This document shows positions 17,507 to 24,617 of a DNA stretch of 64,000 nt, one piece after another. The notes under the pieces were generated by a model, which was not told the origin of the DNA, ran no database searches, and saw only the letters and a program-made list of their open reading frames with translations. The position numbers and the translations under genes are program-made. Every line of letters starts with the position of its first letter. The stretch's first letter is position 1. The DNA is taken from positions 1-64,000 of the forward strand of contig OKRB01000130.1 of the NCBI GenBank assembly GCA_900290245.1. The letters are read 5' to 3'. This DNA comes from Candidatus Sulfuritelmatomonas gaucii. Its GTDB lineage: Bacteria > Acidobacteriota > Terriglobia > Terriglobales > Acidobacteriaceae.

Positions 17507-18802
17507 TCAAGCGATCTTCATGCGCCTAGCCTGCTCGGTCAGTTCCTGGCGGAAGTTCGGGTGAGCGATGTTGATTAGTTCCAGCGCTCTTTGCTTTGCA
17601 GTTTTGCCTCGCAATTGGGCACGTCCGAATTCGGTGACCACATAATTGACATCGTTCTTGGTAGTCGTCACATGTGTGCCCGGGGTAAGGGTCGGAACAA
17701 TGCGTGAAATGGTGTCGTTCTTCGCCGTTGATGGCAGGACGATAATGGCCTTTCCGCCATTGGATCGGTTTGCGGCGTGAACGAAGTCGGCTTGACCGCC
17801 AGTGCCAGAGTAAGGTACGCAGCCAAGGCTCTCGGATCCGCATTGGCCGATGAGATCCACCTGCATTGTGCCGTTGATGGCGATCAGGTTGTCATTCTTG
17901 CCCGCAAGGGCGGGGTCATTGGTGAAATCGACCGGGTGCATTTCCAGGGCTGGATTGCGGTCCATGAATTGGTATAGCTTTTTTGAACCCAGAGCGAATG
18001 TGGCCACCATCTTGTCAGGGTTGTAGTTCTTCTTGCGGTTAGTGACAACGCCGGCCTCGACCAGGCACATGATGCCGTCACCGACCATTTCGGTGTGAAC
18101 GCCGAGGTCATGTTTGTCGATGAGTTGCATGACCACGGCGTCCGGAATGCCTCCATAGCCAATCTGCAGGGTTGCGCCGTCGGGAATCATGTCGGCCACG
18201 TACTTGCCGATTGCTTCCTGCACAGGTCCGATTCTTGGCAATCCCACTTCCATCACGGGCTCTTCGCTTTCCACGAGAGCGGTAACCTGAGAAATGCGCA
18301 CGTGGCAGTTGCCGTAGGCGAAGGGGACGTTTGGATTAACTTCCAAAACGATGGCCCGCGCCTTTTGGATCGCCGCCATGGTGTAGTCGGCAGCAAGACC
18401 GAGAGAGAAATAGCCGTGTTCCTCCATAGGCGAGGCCATGCTGAAGACAACGTCGGCCGGGATCAGATTGCGATTGATGAGTGTGGGCAGTTCCCAAAAA
18501 TATGCAGGGATGAAGTCGATCCAGCCCTCTTGACCGCCTGTCCGCGAAGGACCGCTGAAAAAATAGGCTACATGCCGGACGTTCTCAACTGTTTCCGGAT
18601 CAAAATACCCATACTCTCGAATAGGCAGAACCTGGGAAACCTTGACGTCGTGGAAGTCCCGGCGCTGTTCCGAGAGTGCAGTTAGGAGCGTCGGAGGCTC
18701 ACCAACTCCGGCGGGAACCACGATCGTCTCCCCGGTTTTTACGTTGTGGACCGCATCGAAAGCAGACATGCGCCTCTGTGCGTACTGTTCTTTGTTTGAC
18801 AT
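17507..18802 (-). CDS. Butyryl-CoA:acetate / 4-hydroxybutyrate CoA-transferase family protein
   Basis: 431 residues of the acetyl-CoA hydrolase/transferase family, which moves CoA between acetate and butyrate, 4-hydroxybutyrate or similar. The catalytic glutamate is expected in LGVHTEMVGDGIM (about 240). GYGGIPDAVV precedes it and the CoA-binding VPYSGTGGQADFVHAA lies near 340. AFAYGNCHVR-like segments are also family features. A strong GAGGAGG site precedes ATG. It is the fourth kind of CoA-transferase in 18 kb. The gene is bracketed at 17445 and 19076 by inward-facing IS3-like ends, which suggests it arrived as a mobile unit. Confidence 0.88.
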   Translation of the reverse strand: MSNKEQYAQRRMSAFDAVHNVKTGETIVVPAGVGEPPTLLTALSEQRRDFHDVKVSQVLPIREYGYFDPETVENVRHVAYFFSGPSRTGGQEGWIDFIPAYFWELPTLINRNLIPADVVFSMASPMEEHGYFSLGLAADYTMAAIQKARAIVLEVNPNVPFAYGNCHVRISQVTALVESEEPVMEVGLPRIGPVQEAIGKYVADMIPDGATLQIGYGGIPDAVVMQLIDKHDLGVHTEMVGDGIMCLVEAGVVTNRKKNYNPDKMVATFALGSKKLYQFMDRNPALEMHPVDFTNDPALAGKNDNLIAINGTMQVDLIGQCGSESLGCVPYSGTGGQADFVHAANRSNGGKAIIVLPSTAKNDTISRIVPTLTPGTHVTTTKNDVNYVVTEFGRAQLRGKTAKQRALELINIAHPNFRQELTEQARRMKIA

Positions 18803-18820
18803 CCAAACCTCCTCAAAACT

Positions 18821-18879
18821 GGCCTGCCCGATCGTTTTGCATCAGCGCGAGAGCTAGTGTAGCGCAGTTATCGGGTGAG
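18821..18879 (-). promoter_or_regulatory. Shared bipartite element upstream of the CoA-transferase gene
   Basis: GGCCTGCCCGATCGTTT, 17 nt, TAGTGTAGCGC, 8 nt, GGTGAG on the plus strand, starting 19 nt before the ATG at 18802. It matches the element upstream of the AcuI-like gene block by block. The minus strand carries TACACT as a likely -10. Confidence 0.45.
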
Positions 18880-19075
18880 TTTGATAGCCGCAGTCGGGGG
18901 AGTGGAAAAGTGGGACGCGTTGTTTGCTTTCCACTTTTCCATGCCCCGTATTGCTTTCCACCTGCCATGCCACTGGCGCCCTGCTTGGCGCGGTGCACGG
19001 ACGGGGTGGAATTCCCGCGCAGTGGATGGACCATTTGCTGACCTGGAGTGCCCGGCGAGTTTTGTACCAGTGAGT

Positions 19076-19170
19076 GTGAGACAAACTCGTATAAGAGGAC
19101 CCTGGAATGGCCAAGGGGAAGAAGTATTCGCCGGAGCAGATTTCTACATTTCAGCGGACGGCCTTGGAAG
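19076..19170 (+). mobile_element. IS3-family end with orfA start (remnant B)
   Basis: GTGAGACAAACTCGTAT leads to ATG 19107 and MAKGKKYSPEQIS, the standard opening of IS3-family OrfA. The frame then departs from transposase sequence and runs into the 3' end of mnmE, stopping at 19199. Terminal bases and the first 13 codons match remnant A on the opposite strand. The intact FCIGK end of MnmE shows that the junction lies at about 19170-19176. Confidence 0.65.
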
Positions 19171-19175
19171 CAAGG

Positions 19176-20591
19176 TTATTTTCCGATGCAGAAAGTTGAG
19201 AAGATCAGGTTAAGAATATCGTCGGGCGTGGTCTGGCCGGTGAGGGAGTCGAGAGCCCACAGCGCGCGGTAGAGGTCGAGCAGAATCATTTCATGCGGTA
19301 TGCCGCCGGCATTTGCCTTCGCCGCATCAGCCAGGGCACCGAGCGCCGTCGCAACGGCCTGGTGCTGCCGGAGGTTGGTCAAGAGGCCGGGCTCGGCCGC
19401 AGCACCGCCTGTAGCGAGGGTTAAAATCCGTTCGCGAAGGCCCGCGATCCCTTCGCCCGTGAGCGCTGATGTCGAAAGCGTAGTGAAACCCGCGATCACC
19501 GGTTCGCCGATACAAGCCGGGTCCGTTTCGCTCCTCACCAAATCATGCTTGTTCAAGATCACGATCGCGGCCCGGCCTTCGACTGCTGCGACCAAGCGGC
19601 GATCCTCAGCATTGAGCGGCTGCGTGGCGTCGAGTACGACGAGCACAATAGCCGCATCAGCGAGAGCTTCGTGACTACGCCGAATGCCGAGTTGCTCAAC
19701 CTCCTCCAAAGCTTCATGCGCTCCCTCGCGGAACCCTGCGGTGTCGACCAGCTCAATCGGAATACCGCCGAGCGAGATGCGCTCCGTGACCAGATCGCGT
19801 GTGGTCCCCGGCGAAGCAGTCACAATGGCGCGGTCACGTTCCACGAGCCGGTTGAACAGCGAACTCTTGCCCACGTTGGGCCGGCCGACGATGGCCAGCG
19901 TCAAGCCGTCGTGGACAATGCGGCCGCGCGCGAACGATGCTTCGAGGGCCGCGAGCGGCGGAGTGAGTTTGTCGATGCGTCGCGCAATCTCCGCCTTCGG
20001 CGTCACGTCCAGATCGTCCTCGGCAAAGTCGATTCCCGCCTCGAGCAGCGCAATCAACTCCACCAGTGACTGCTTCAGGGGAGCGACGCGGCTGCTGAGC
20101 GCGCCACCCATCTGGCTTGCGGCCTGGCGTGCTTGAGTCAACGTCTGCGCATCGATCAGGTCGCGCACCGCTTCGGCCTGAGTCAGGTCGAGGCGCCCGG
20201 CAAGAAAGGCGCGCTGCGTGAACTCTCCGGGTTCGGCCAGCCGCGCGCCCAGCACCAACGCGCGGCGCAGCAGGGCCTCTAGAACTACCGGCGATCCGTG
20301 AGCGGCGATCTCAACAAGATCCTCCGCGGTATAGGAATTCGGCGCCGCAAAAAACGTAACCACCGCCTCGTCAATGCGCGTGGATTCGCCGTGCGCGGCT
20401 TCCGCATCCTCTGCGTCGAGCACGTCTGCCACGCGCGCGCGAGCATGTTCGAGCGGCTGATGCAGATTTACGAGTTGTGACCCAATCGCCATGGATTGCG
20501 GCCCGCTGAGACGCACGATTCCGATGCCGCCCCGACCTGGCGGTGTTGAAATGGCGGCGATGGTGTCGGTTGCAGCTTCTAGAGCGGCCAT
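19176..20591 (-). CDS. mnmE: tRNA uridine-5-carboxymethylaminomethyl modification GTPase
   Basis: 471 residues, standard length. The N-terminal folate-binding domain has TIAAISTPPGRGGIGIVRLSG. The G domain near residues 220-380 contains GRPNVGKSSLFN, DTAGFR and NKHD. The C-terminus is the invariant FCIGK, whose Cys is needed for catalysis. With MnmG it installs the xm5 group at wobble U34 of tRNAs. The start MAALEAATDTIAAIS is preferred over an in-frame GTG 9 nt upstream. TAAACT 11 nt before the ATG suggests a very short leader. Confidence 0.96.
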   Translation of the reverse strand: MAALEAATDTIAAISTPPGRGGIGIVRLSGPQSMAIGSQLVNLHQPLEHARARVADVLDAEDAEAAHGESTRIDEAVVTFFAAPNSYTAEDLVEIAAHGSPVVLEALLRRALVLGARLAEPGEFTQRAFLAGRLDLTQAEAVRDLIDAQTLTQARQAASQMGGALSSRVAPLKQSLVELIALLEAGIDFAEDDLDVTPKAEIARRIDKLTPPLAALEASFARGRIVHDGLTLAIVGRPNVGKSSLFNRLVERDRAIVTASPGTTRDLVTERISLGGIPIELVDTAGFREGAHEALEEVEQLGIRRSHEALADAAIVLVVLDATQPLNAEDRRLVAAVEGRAAIVILNKHDLVRSETDPACIGEPVIAGFTTLSTSALTGEGIAGLRERILTLATGGAAAEPGLLTNLRQHQAVATALGALADAAKANAGGIPHEMILLDLYRALWALDSLTGQTTPDDILNLIFSTFCIGK

Positions 20592-20766
20592 TGACTGCAC
20601 CCAGTTTAGTGTCTCCCGCCAACTTGATTGGCCATACAGCTGCCGACGCCTGGTTCTTGATCATGGCGCGGGGCGTGAAACTGCTCTAAACTCTGATTGG
20701 AAACTCCACAATCCCAGGGTTCCGCCTTTGCGGCCACGGGGTCCCGACCGCCTTGAGGTAAATGCG

Positions 20767-21108
20767 ATGAAAGCTGCGAGATTAGCTACGTTAAAGTTCT
20801 TCGCACTATTGTTCCTCTGGCCCGGCCTCGCTGGCCTCGTCGTCTCCGCCATGATCTCCACACATTACCTTGACACCATGCCAAGGTGGCCAGTGCCGGA
20901 AGAGTATCGCACTGTTCCACGCGGAATCCACGGCACGACCGTGTATCAGACTCCAGCCGAAAACAGAGAGTTCAACCTGGTTGAAAACTCGTCTGTAGGA
21001 GTTTTCCTGTTCGGCCTGGCGCTCGGTGTGGTCTACCTGGAGATGTGGGGAAGCTTGCAAGCGCGCGACGAAGGCGAAGAATCAGAGCTCGCGCCTCACG
21101 CAGGCTAG
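20767..21108 (+). CDS. Small two-helix membrane protein
   Basis: 113 residues. Two hydrophobic segments are visible, FFALLFLWPGLAGLVVSAM (about 10-28) and SVGVFLFGLALGVVYLEMW (about 76-94), separated by a polar loop PRWPVPEEYRTVPRGIHG likely outside the membrane. The tail is acidic. GAGGTAA before the ATG fits a ribosome site; the longer open frame upstream has none. It sits just before mutM, 49 nt away. I do not recognise the family. Confidence 0.6.
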   Translation: MKAARLATLKFFALLFLWPGLAGLVVSAMISTHYLDTMPRWPVPEEYRTVPRGIHGTTVYQTPAENREFNLVENSSVGVFLFGLALGVVYLEMWGSLQARDEGEESELAPHAG

Positions 21109-21145
21109 ACGGCCGCTGCTGCTCGATCCGCCGCCCGCCATCCTC

Positions 21146-21157
21146 TAAAATGAACCG
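21146..21157 (+). promoter_or_regulatory. -10 element of likely leaderless mutM transcript
   Basis: TAAAAT (21146-21151) ends 6 nt before the mutM ATG, and there is no Shine-Dalgarno sequence. Transcription starting about 7 nt after the hexamer would begin at the ATG itself. The -35 region is poor (TCGATC). Confidence 0.45.
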
Positions 21158-22030
21158 ATGCCCGAACTTCCTGAGGTGGAGACGATCGCCCGCGGCGTTC
21201 ACGAACGCGTTCGTGGTGACCGGATCGTTCAAGTTTGGTTCTGCGGTCAGCCTCAACCCTTCAAGACCCCGCCGGTTCAACAGGCCAACGGTCTGACTGG
21301 CCGCACCATATTGGCAGTGCATCGCAGCGGGAAACACATTGTTTTCGAACTGGGAGCACTTGGGGCGGCGCCGAATGCGAATCCAAAGGAGGCTCACCAG
21401 CGCACCAAAACAGACTCGCCTCAAGCGCAGTGGATTGTGCACCTGGGCATGACGGGTCGGTTGCTCGTGACGAGCCCCGAAAGTCCCGTTGCGCCTCATA
21501 CGCATGCCCGAATCAATCTGGCCAGCGGCAGCGAGCTGCGTTTCGTGGACCCACGCCGCTTTGGCCGCCTCGAATTCCGCGATTTTCGCCGCGATGGCAC
21601 ATTTCACCGGCCCGGCGCCGAGCCGCTCGCCATTGGAGCGCGGGAATTCGCCGCGCTCTTCCATCAGCGGCAGATGACCATCAAAGCGGCTTTGCTCAAT
21701 CAGTCTCTCCTTGCCGGGGTGGGCAACATCTACGCTGACGAAAGCTTGTATCAAGCCGGCGTCCGGCCGAGCCGCCGCAGTAACCGGCTTACGTTCGCTG
21801 AGCTTGAGCGGCTTCGCCTGGCGCTGCGCAAGGTCCTCAGGAAGGCCGTCCGGCTCGGCGGCTCATCGGTCTCCAATTATGTCGATGCCAACGGCGAACA
21901 GGGTTTTTTTCAGCTCGAGCACTGTGTATACCAGCGCACCGGCAAGCCTTGCCTTCATTGCGAAACTCCCATCCGCCGGGTCCTGATTGCAGGCCGGGGA
22001 ACTCACTATTGCCCCCACTGCCAGCGTTGA
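21158..22030 (+). CDS. mutM: Formamidopyrimidine-DNA glycosylase
   Basis: 290 residues. It removes 8-oxoguanine and opened purines from DNA and nicks the abasic site. The start MPELPEVETIARGVHERV carries the catalytic Pro2 and Glu3. HLGMTGRLLV and RRFGRLEF follow, then NIYADESLYQAGVRP of the H2TH domain. The zinc finger is CLHCETPIRRVL...THYCPHC at the extreme end. Length is slightly above the usual 270, from a short insertion near residue 75 (PNANPKEAHQRTKTDSP). Confidence 0.96.
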   Translation: MPELPEVETIARGVHERVRGDRIVQVWFCGQPQPFKTPPVQQANGLTGRTILAVHRSGKHIVFELGALGAAPNANPKEAHQRTKTDSPQAQWIVHLGMTGRLLVTSPESPVAPHTHARINLASGSELRFVDPRRFGRLEFRDFRRDGTFHRPGAEPLAIGAREFAALFHQRQMTIKAALLNQSLLAGVGNIYADESLYQAGVRPSRRSNRLTFAELERLRLALRKVLRKAVRLGGSSVSNYVDANGEQGFFQLEHCVYQRTGKPCLHCETPIRRVLIAGRGTHYCPHCQR

Positions 22031-22194
22031 TTTTTTTTGACAAGGGAATCAGCACAAAAGGAGCCCGCCTACACTTTTTTGAAGAATTTTCGCCATTTTG
22101 CTACCAGAATCAAGACAAAGGCGCTGCGGAAGCGGCACAAGTTATTGATAAGAAATAGCGTTCCGAAAGGACCCTGGATTGCTACGTTATAAGC

Positions 22195-22410
22195 GCCAGT
22201 GATGTATCGGCCGCTGGAGGAACGCCCAGCGAGCCTGAGCAACACCGGGCACCCGGCACGAGCAACCGCCAACGAGCGGCCCTCAAAAGGGAAGAGCCTG
22301 CCGGGAAGCCTGCAGCCGGAGCAGCGCAAAGCCGCTACTCTCCACTTGGCTGGGAGGCCAGTGACCAAGGCAGGCTTCGAGACGCCACTCCGAGGAGTGG
22401 CGTTTCTTAC
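22195..22410 (+). ncRNA. Candidate multi-hairpin small RNA with own terminator
   Basis: In ~215 nt between mutM and the next gene there are successive hairpins: CGCTGG/CCAGCG (22212-22231), CCGGG/CCCGG (22245-22256), CCGC/GCGG (about 22267-22279) and CCCT/AGGG (about 22280-22291). An 8-bp closing stem AGCCTGCC/GGCAGGCT (22295-22302 with 22369-22376) encloses CTGC/GCAG and CAC-TGGC/GCCA-GTG stems. The segment ends in a terminator hairpin at 22382-22403. Open frames crossing it look random. Phrases resemble parts of cobalamin riboswitches (GGGAAGCC, GCCAG-T-GACC) and of GEMM (CGCAAAGCC), but neither full consensus is present. Confidence 0.4.
22382..22408 (+). terminator. Rho-independent terminator-like hairpin
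   Basis: ACGCCACTCC (22382-22391) pairs perfectly with GGAGTGGCGT (22394-22403) and is followed by TTCTT. It closes the structured segment that begins near 22195. Confidence 0.6.
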
Positions 22411-22987
22411 GTTTGGGATTACTTCCACACGGCCGTTACTAAAGAAGCTTCTCTCCACATCGCGCACTTGCCACGCTCCCGGCTTCGCTGTACTATCAGA
22501 GTTGCCTATCAAGCGGCTGACGCGGGCCACCCGGGCATGGGTAGAGCAAGCTCGCCGCCGAGCCAAGCAAATTTCGCCCGGCACATCTGTTCATTCGGAT
22601 ATACGCGGCGAAGGCTCGCATAGGAAAGGGCATCACCTGAGAAAAGCAGAACGCCGCGCCGAATGAATTTCGGCGATCGGATGGGATTGAATATTGACTC
22701 CCGCGTAAAAGGCGGCAATCGCATTCTCAAAGGGATTCAGTTTTTGAAGCCACGGAGGCCGAGGCCGGACGATCGGTTCGTAGAGGTTCCCCGCTGCTGC
22801 ATTTCCTCGAATGGGCGGAGACAGAGGCACCTCCCTTAGATTGTGAGGGCAGCTTTCTGTCGCGCATCTGCCGGCGCTGCCGGCGCGGGGAGAAAAATGC
22901 AGACCATGGTTCATGTCGTTCCATCACGAGTTGCGTAACGCGCACTTCAATGCAACAGAGAGCAATGCACCAGGAAGTACACGCATC
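22411..22987. other. Long untranslated stretch before the pseudo-receiver gene
   Basis: 577 nt with no recognisable gene. Small frames on both strands carry no known motif. An alternative upstream ATG for the next gene lies at 22913. No repeat, tRNA or clear promoter was found. Confidence 0.4.
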
Positions 22988-23908
22988 ATGACAACAGAAT
23001 CGATGCAGCCCCAGCCTGAACAGGGGCCCGCGCCTGACAATGGTCAGGTGCAGCAGCGCGGGCATCGGCGCCGTCGCCGCCGCCGCAAGAACAAATCAAA
23101 TCAACAGCCCGCAATGCAAGGTCAGCAGATGCAGGGGCAGCAGCAACCGCAGGCGGAGGCTCCCGCACAAGCCCCACCGTCGCAATCCGCTCCGCCCAGG
23201 CCTGTCCATCATCACCAGCAGCACCAGAATCGCAAGAAGAAGAAATTCTTCCAAAAGTCCCTGGGTCCTCAAGCGCAGCCCGGCAACAGCATCTCGGGGT
23301 CGCAGGGCAAGCGCAAGGGACGGCAGAAAGGCCCCCGGACATTTGTCGGCCCCATGGATCATAGCTATCGGGCTGTAAACGGCAACGTTGCTGACGGACC
23401 GCCTTCCACCATTCCCACCTCGGGCAATGGCCATGGCGGAGGTTATTATCCCGACGTCTATTCGGCCCAGCCGCCTGCGCCGATCCGCGAAGATGCGCCG
23501 ACCCGGATCTTCTGTTTCATCGAGGACCTCTTCTTCCTCGCCAAAATTCAGGAGACGGCGCGCAAGCTCGGCGTGAAGGTCGAATTCATCAAGGGCGAGA
23601 ACAAGGATGCAGTGGCGCGCCTCATCGACGCGCACGAAAGCGAAAAGCCTGCGTTGCTGGTCTTCGACCTGAACAATCTCAACGCCAAGCCGATGGCGCT
23701 GATTCCCAAGTTCAAAGGAAAATTCAAGAAGGCCGTTTCCATCATCGGCTTTCTCAACCATCTGCAGGGCGACTTGAAGATGAAGGCCATCGAGGCGGGA
23801 TGTGACGTCGTCATGCCGCGCTCGGCGTTCTCGCAAAGCCTGCCCATCCTTCTGCGGCGCTACGGCGTGGAAGAAGAAGAAGAGCACTCGCATCAGCCGG
23901 CGTTTTAA
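22988..23908 (+). CDS. Arg-rich, Gln/Pro-rich protein with C-terminal pseudo-receiver domain
   Basis: 306 residues. After MTTESMQPQ comes a basic patch (GHRRRRRRRKNKSNQQ), then Gln/Pro/Ala repeats and a second basic stretch (QNRKKKKFFQKS) up to residue ~110. These parts look disordered and nucleic-acid binding. From about 185 a CheY-like fold is visible: CFIEDLFFLAKIQ (acidic pocket), LLVFDLNN (Asp at the phosphoacceptor position), then IIGFLNH and CDVVMPRSAF, where the usual conserved Thr/Ser and Lys of receivers are replaced. It is probably not a normal phospho-switch. A perfect terminator follows. ATG 22988 is chosen, with AGGAAG 11 nt upstream. Confidence 0.7.
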   Translation: MTTESMQPQPEQGPAPDNGQVQQRGHRRRRRRRKNKSNQQPAMQGQQMQGQQQPQAEAPAQAPPSQSAPPRPVHHHQQHQNRKKKKFFQKSLGPQAQPGNSISGSQGKRKGRQKGPRTFVGPMDHSYRAVNGNVADGPPSTIPTSGNGHGGGYYPDVYSAQPPAPIREDAPTRIFCFIEDLFFLAKIQETARKLGVKVEFIKGENKDAVARLIDAHESEKPALLVFDLNNLNAKPMALIPKFKGKFKKAVSIIGFLNHLQGDLKMKAIEAGCDVVMPRSAFSQSLPILLRRYGVEEEEEHSHQPAF

Positions 23909-23956
23909 GGGCAGAGAGCAGGGAAACAGAAAAGCTCAATACCTGAACAAGCAATA

Positions 23957-23985
23957 AAGGCGCGCCATTTCGGCGCGCCTTTTTT
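23957..23985 (+). terminator. Strong rho-independent terminator
   Basis: AAGGCGCGCC (23957-23966) pairs with GGCGCGCCTT (23972-23981) around ATTTC, followed by a T run to 23985. It ends the pseudo-receiver transcript. Confidence 0.9.
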
Positions 23986-24017
23986 CTATTCCCTATCTCT
24001 GGCTACTCCCTGACTTT

Positions 24018-24356
24018 CTATCCCGGCGGCCAGGTCATCATTCGGCCACCCAGCAGATGCAGGTGGAGGTGGTCCATCGTCTGACCACCATCCTGACCGG
24101 TGTTCACCACGATTCGGTAGCCGTTGGCGAGGCCCTTCTTGCGGGCAATTTCCGCCGCCGCCCACAGCAGGTGCCCGAGCAGCGCGCGATTGTCTTTATC
24201 CGCCGCGGCCAGCGAGCCGATGTGCTCACGCGGCACCACCAGCACATGCACAGGCGCCTTCGGGTTGATGTCGGCAAATGCAAAGCCCAACTCGTCCTGA
24301 AAAACAGAGGTGGACGGAATCTTTCCTTCAATGATCTTGCAAAAAGTGCAATTCAT
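24018..24356 (-). CDS. HIT family nucleotide-binding hydrolase
   Basis: 112 residues, the usual size of Hint-type proteins that hydrolyse adenosine phosphoramidates. CTFCKIIEGKIPS opens the protein and MDHLHLHLLGGRM carries the histidine triad. HVLVVPREHIGSL lies between. TAAACT 9 nt before the ATG and the absence of a ribosome site suggest an almost leaderless mRNA. Confidence 0.95.
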   Translation of the reverse strand: MNCTFCKIIEGKIPSTSVFQDELGFAFADINPKAPVHVLVVPREHIGSLAAADKDNRALLGHLLWAAAEIARKKGLANGYRIVVNTGQDGGQTMDHLHLHLLGGRMMTWPPG

Positions 24357-24605
24357 GGCGTGATCAGTTTACCTGTAAGGTTTGCGATCTATTGTCCCCG
24401 GAAGCCGGAAATCCCATTGTGACCAGAATCACCAGTATCTGTTCAGGCCAATCCTTCGATAACCCCTTCGGCTCGCCTGTTTTTTGCGGCCCCTCTTAAA
24501 AATGGCACTGCGATTGCATAGCCGGCGCGTCCATCCATCGAGCGAAAGCAGATGCGGATTCAGGATGCCCGGCCTAAGCCTGCAATCGAAACTCCCCGTC
24601 CAGCT

Positions 24606-24617
24606 TACAATGACGGC
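24606..24617 (+). promoter_or_regulatory. -10 element of likely leaderless oxidoreductase transcript
   Basis: TACAAT (24606-24611) ends 6 nt before the ATG at 24618, with no ribosome site between. The spacing is the same as at mutM and at the S2P-CBS gene. Confidence 0.5.

Noticed and set aside
22195-22380. Cobalamin or c-di-GMP riboswitch
   Set aside because: Only short phrases match. The B12-box and the GGCAAACC part of GEMM are absent, and no matching gene follows, so I list it as an unassigned structured RNA.
22199-22666. 155-codon plus-strand frame
   Set aside because: It runs through the hairpin array and terminator, and its residue use looks random.
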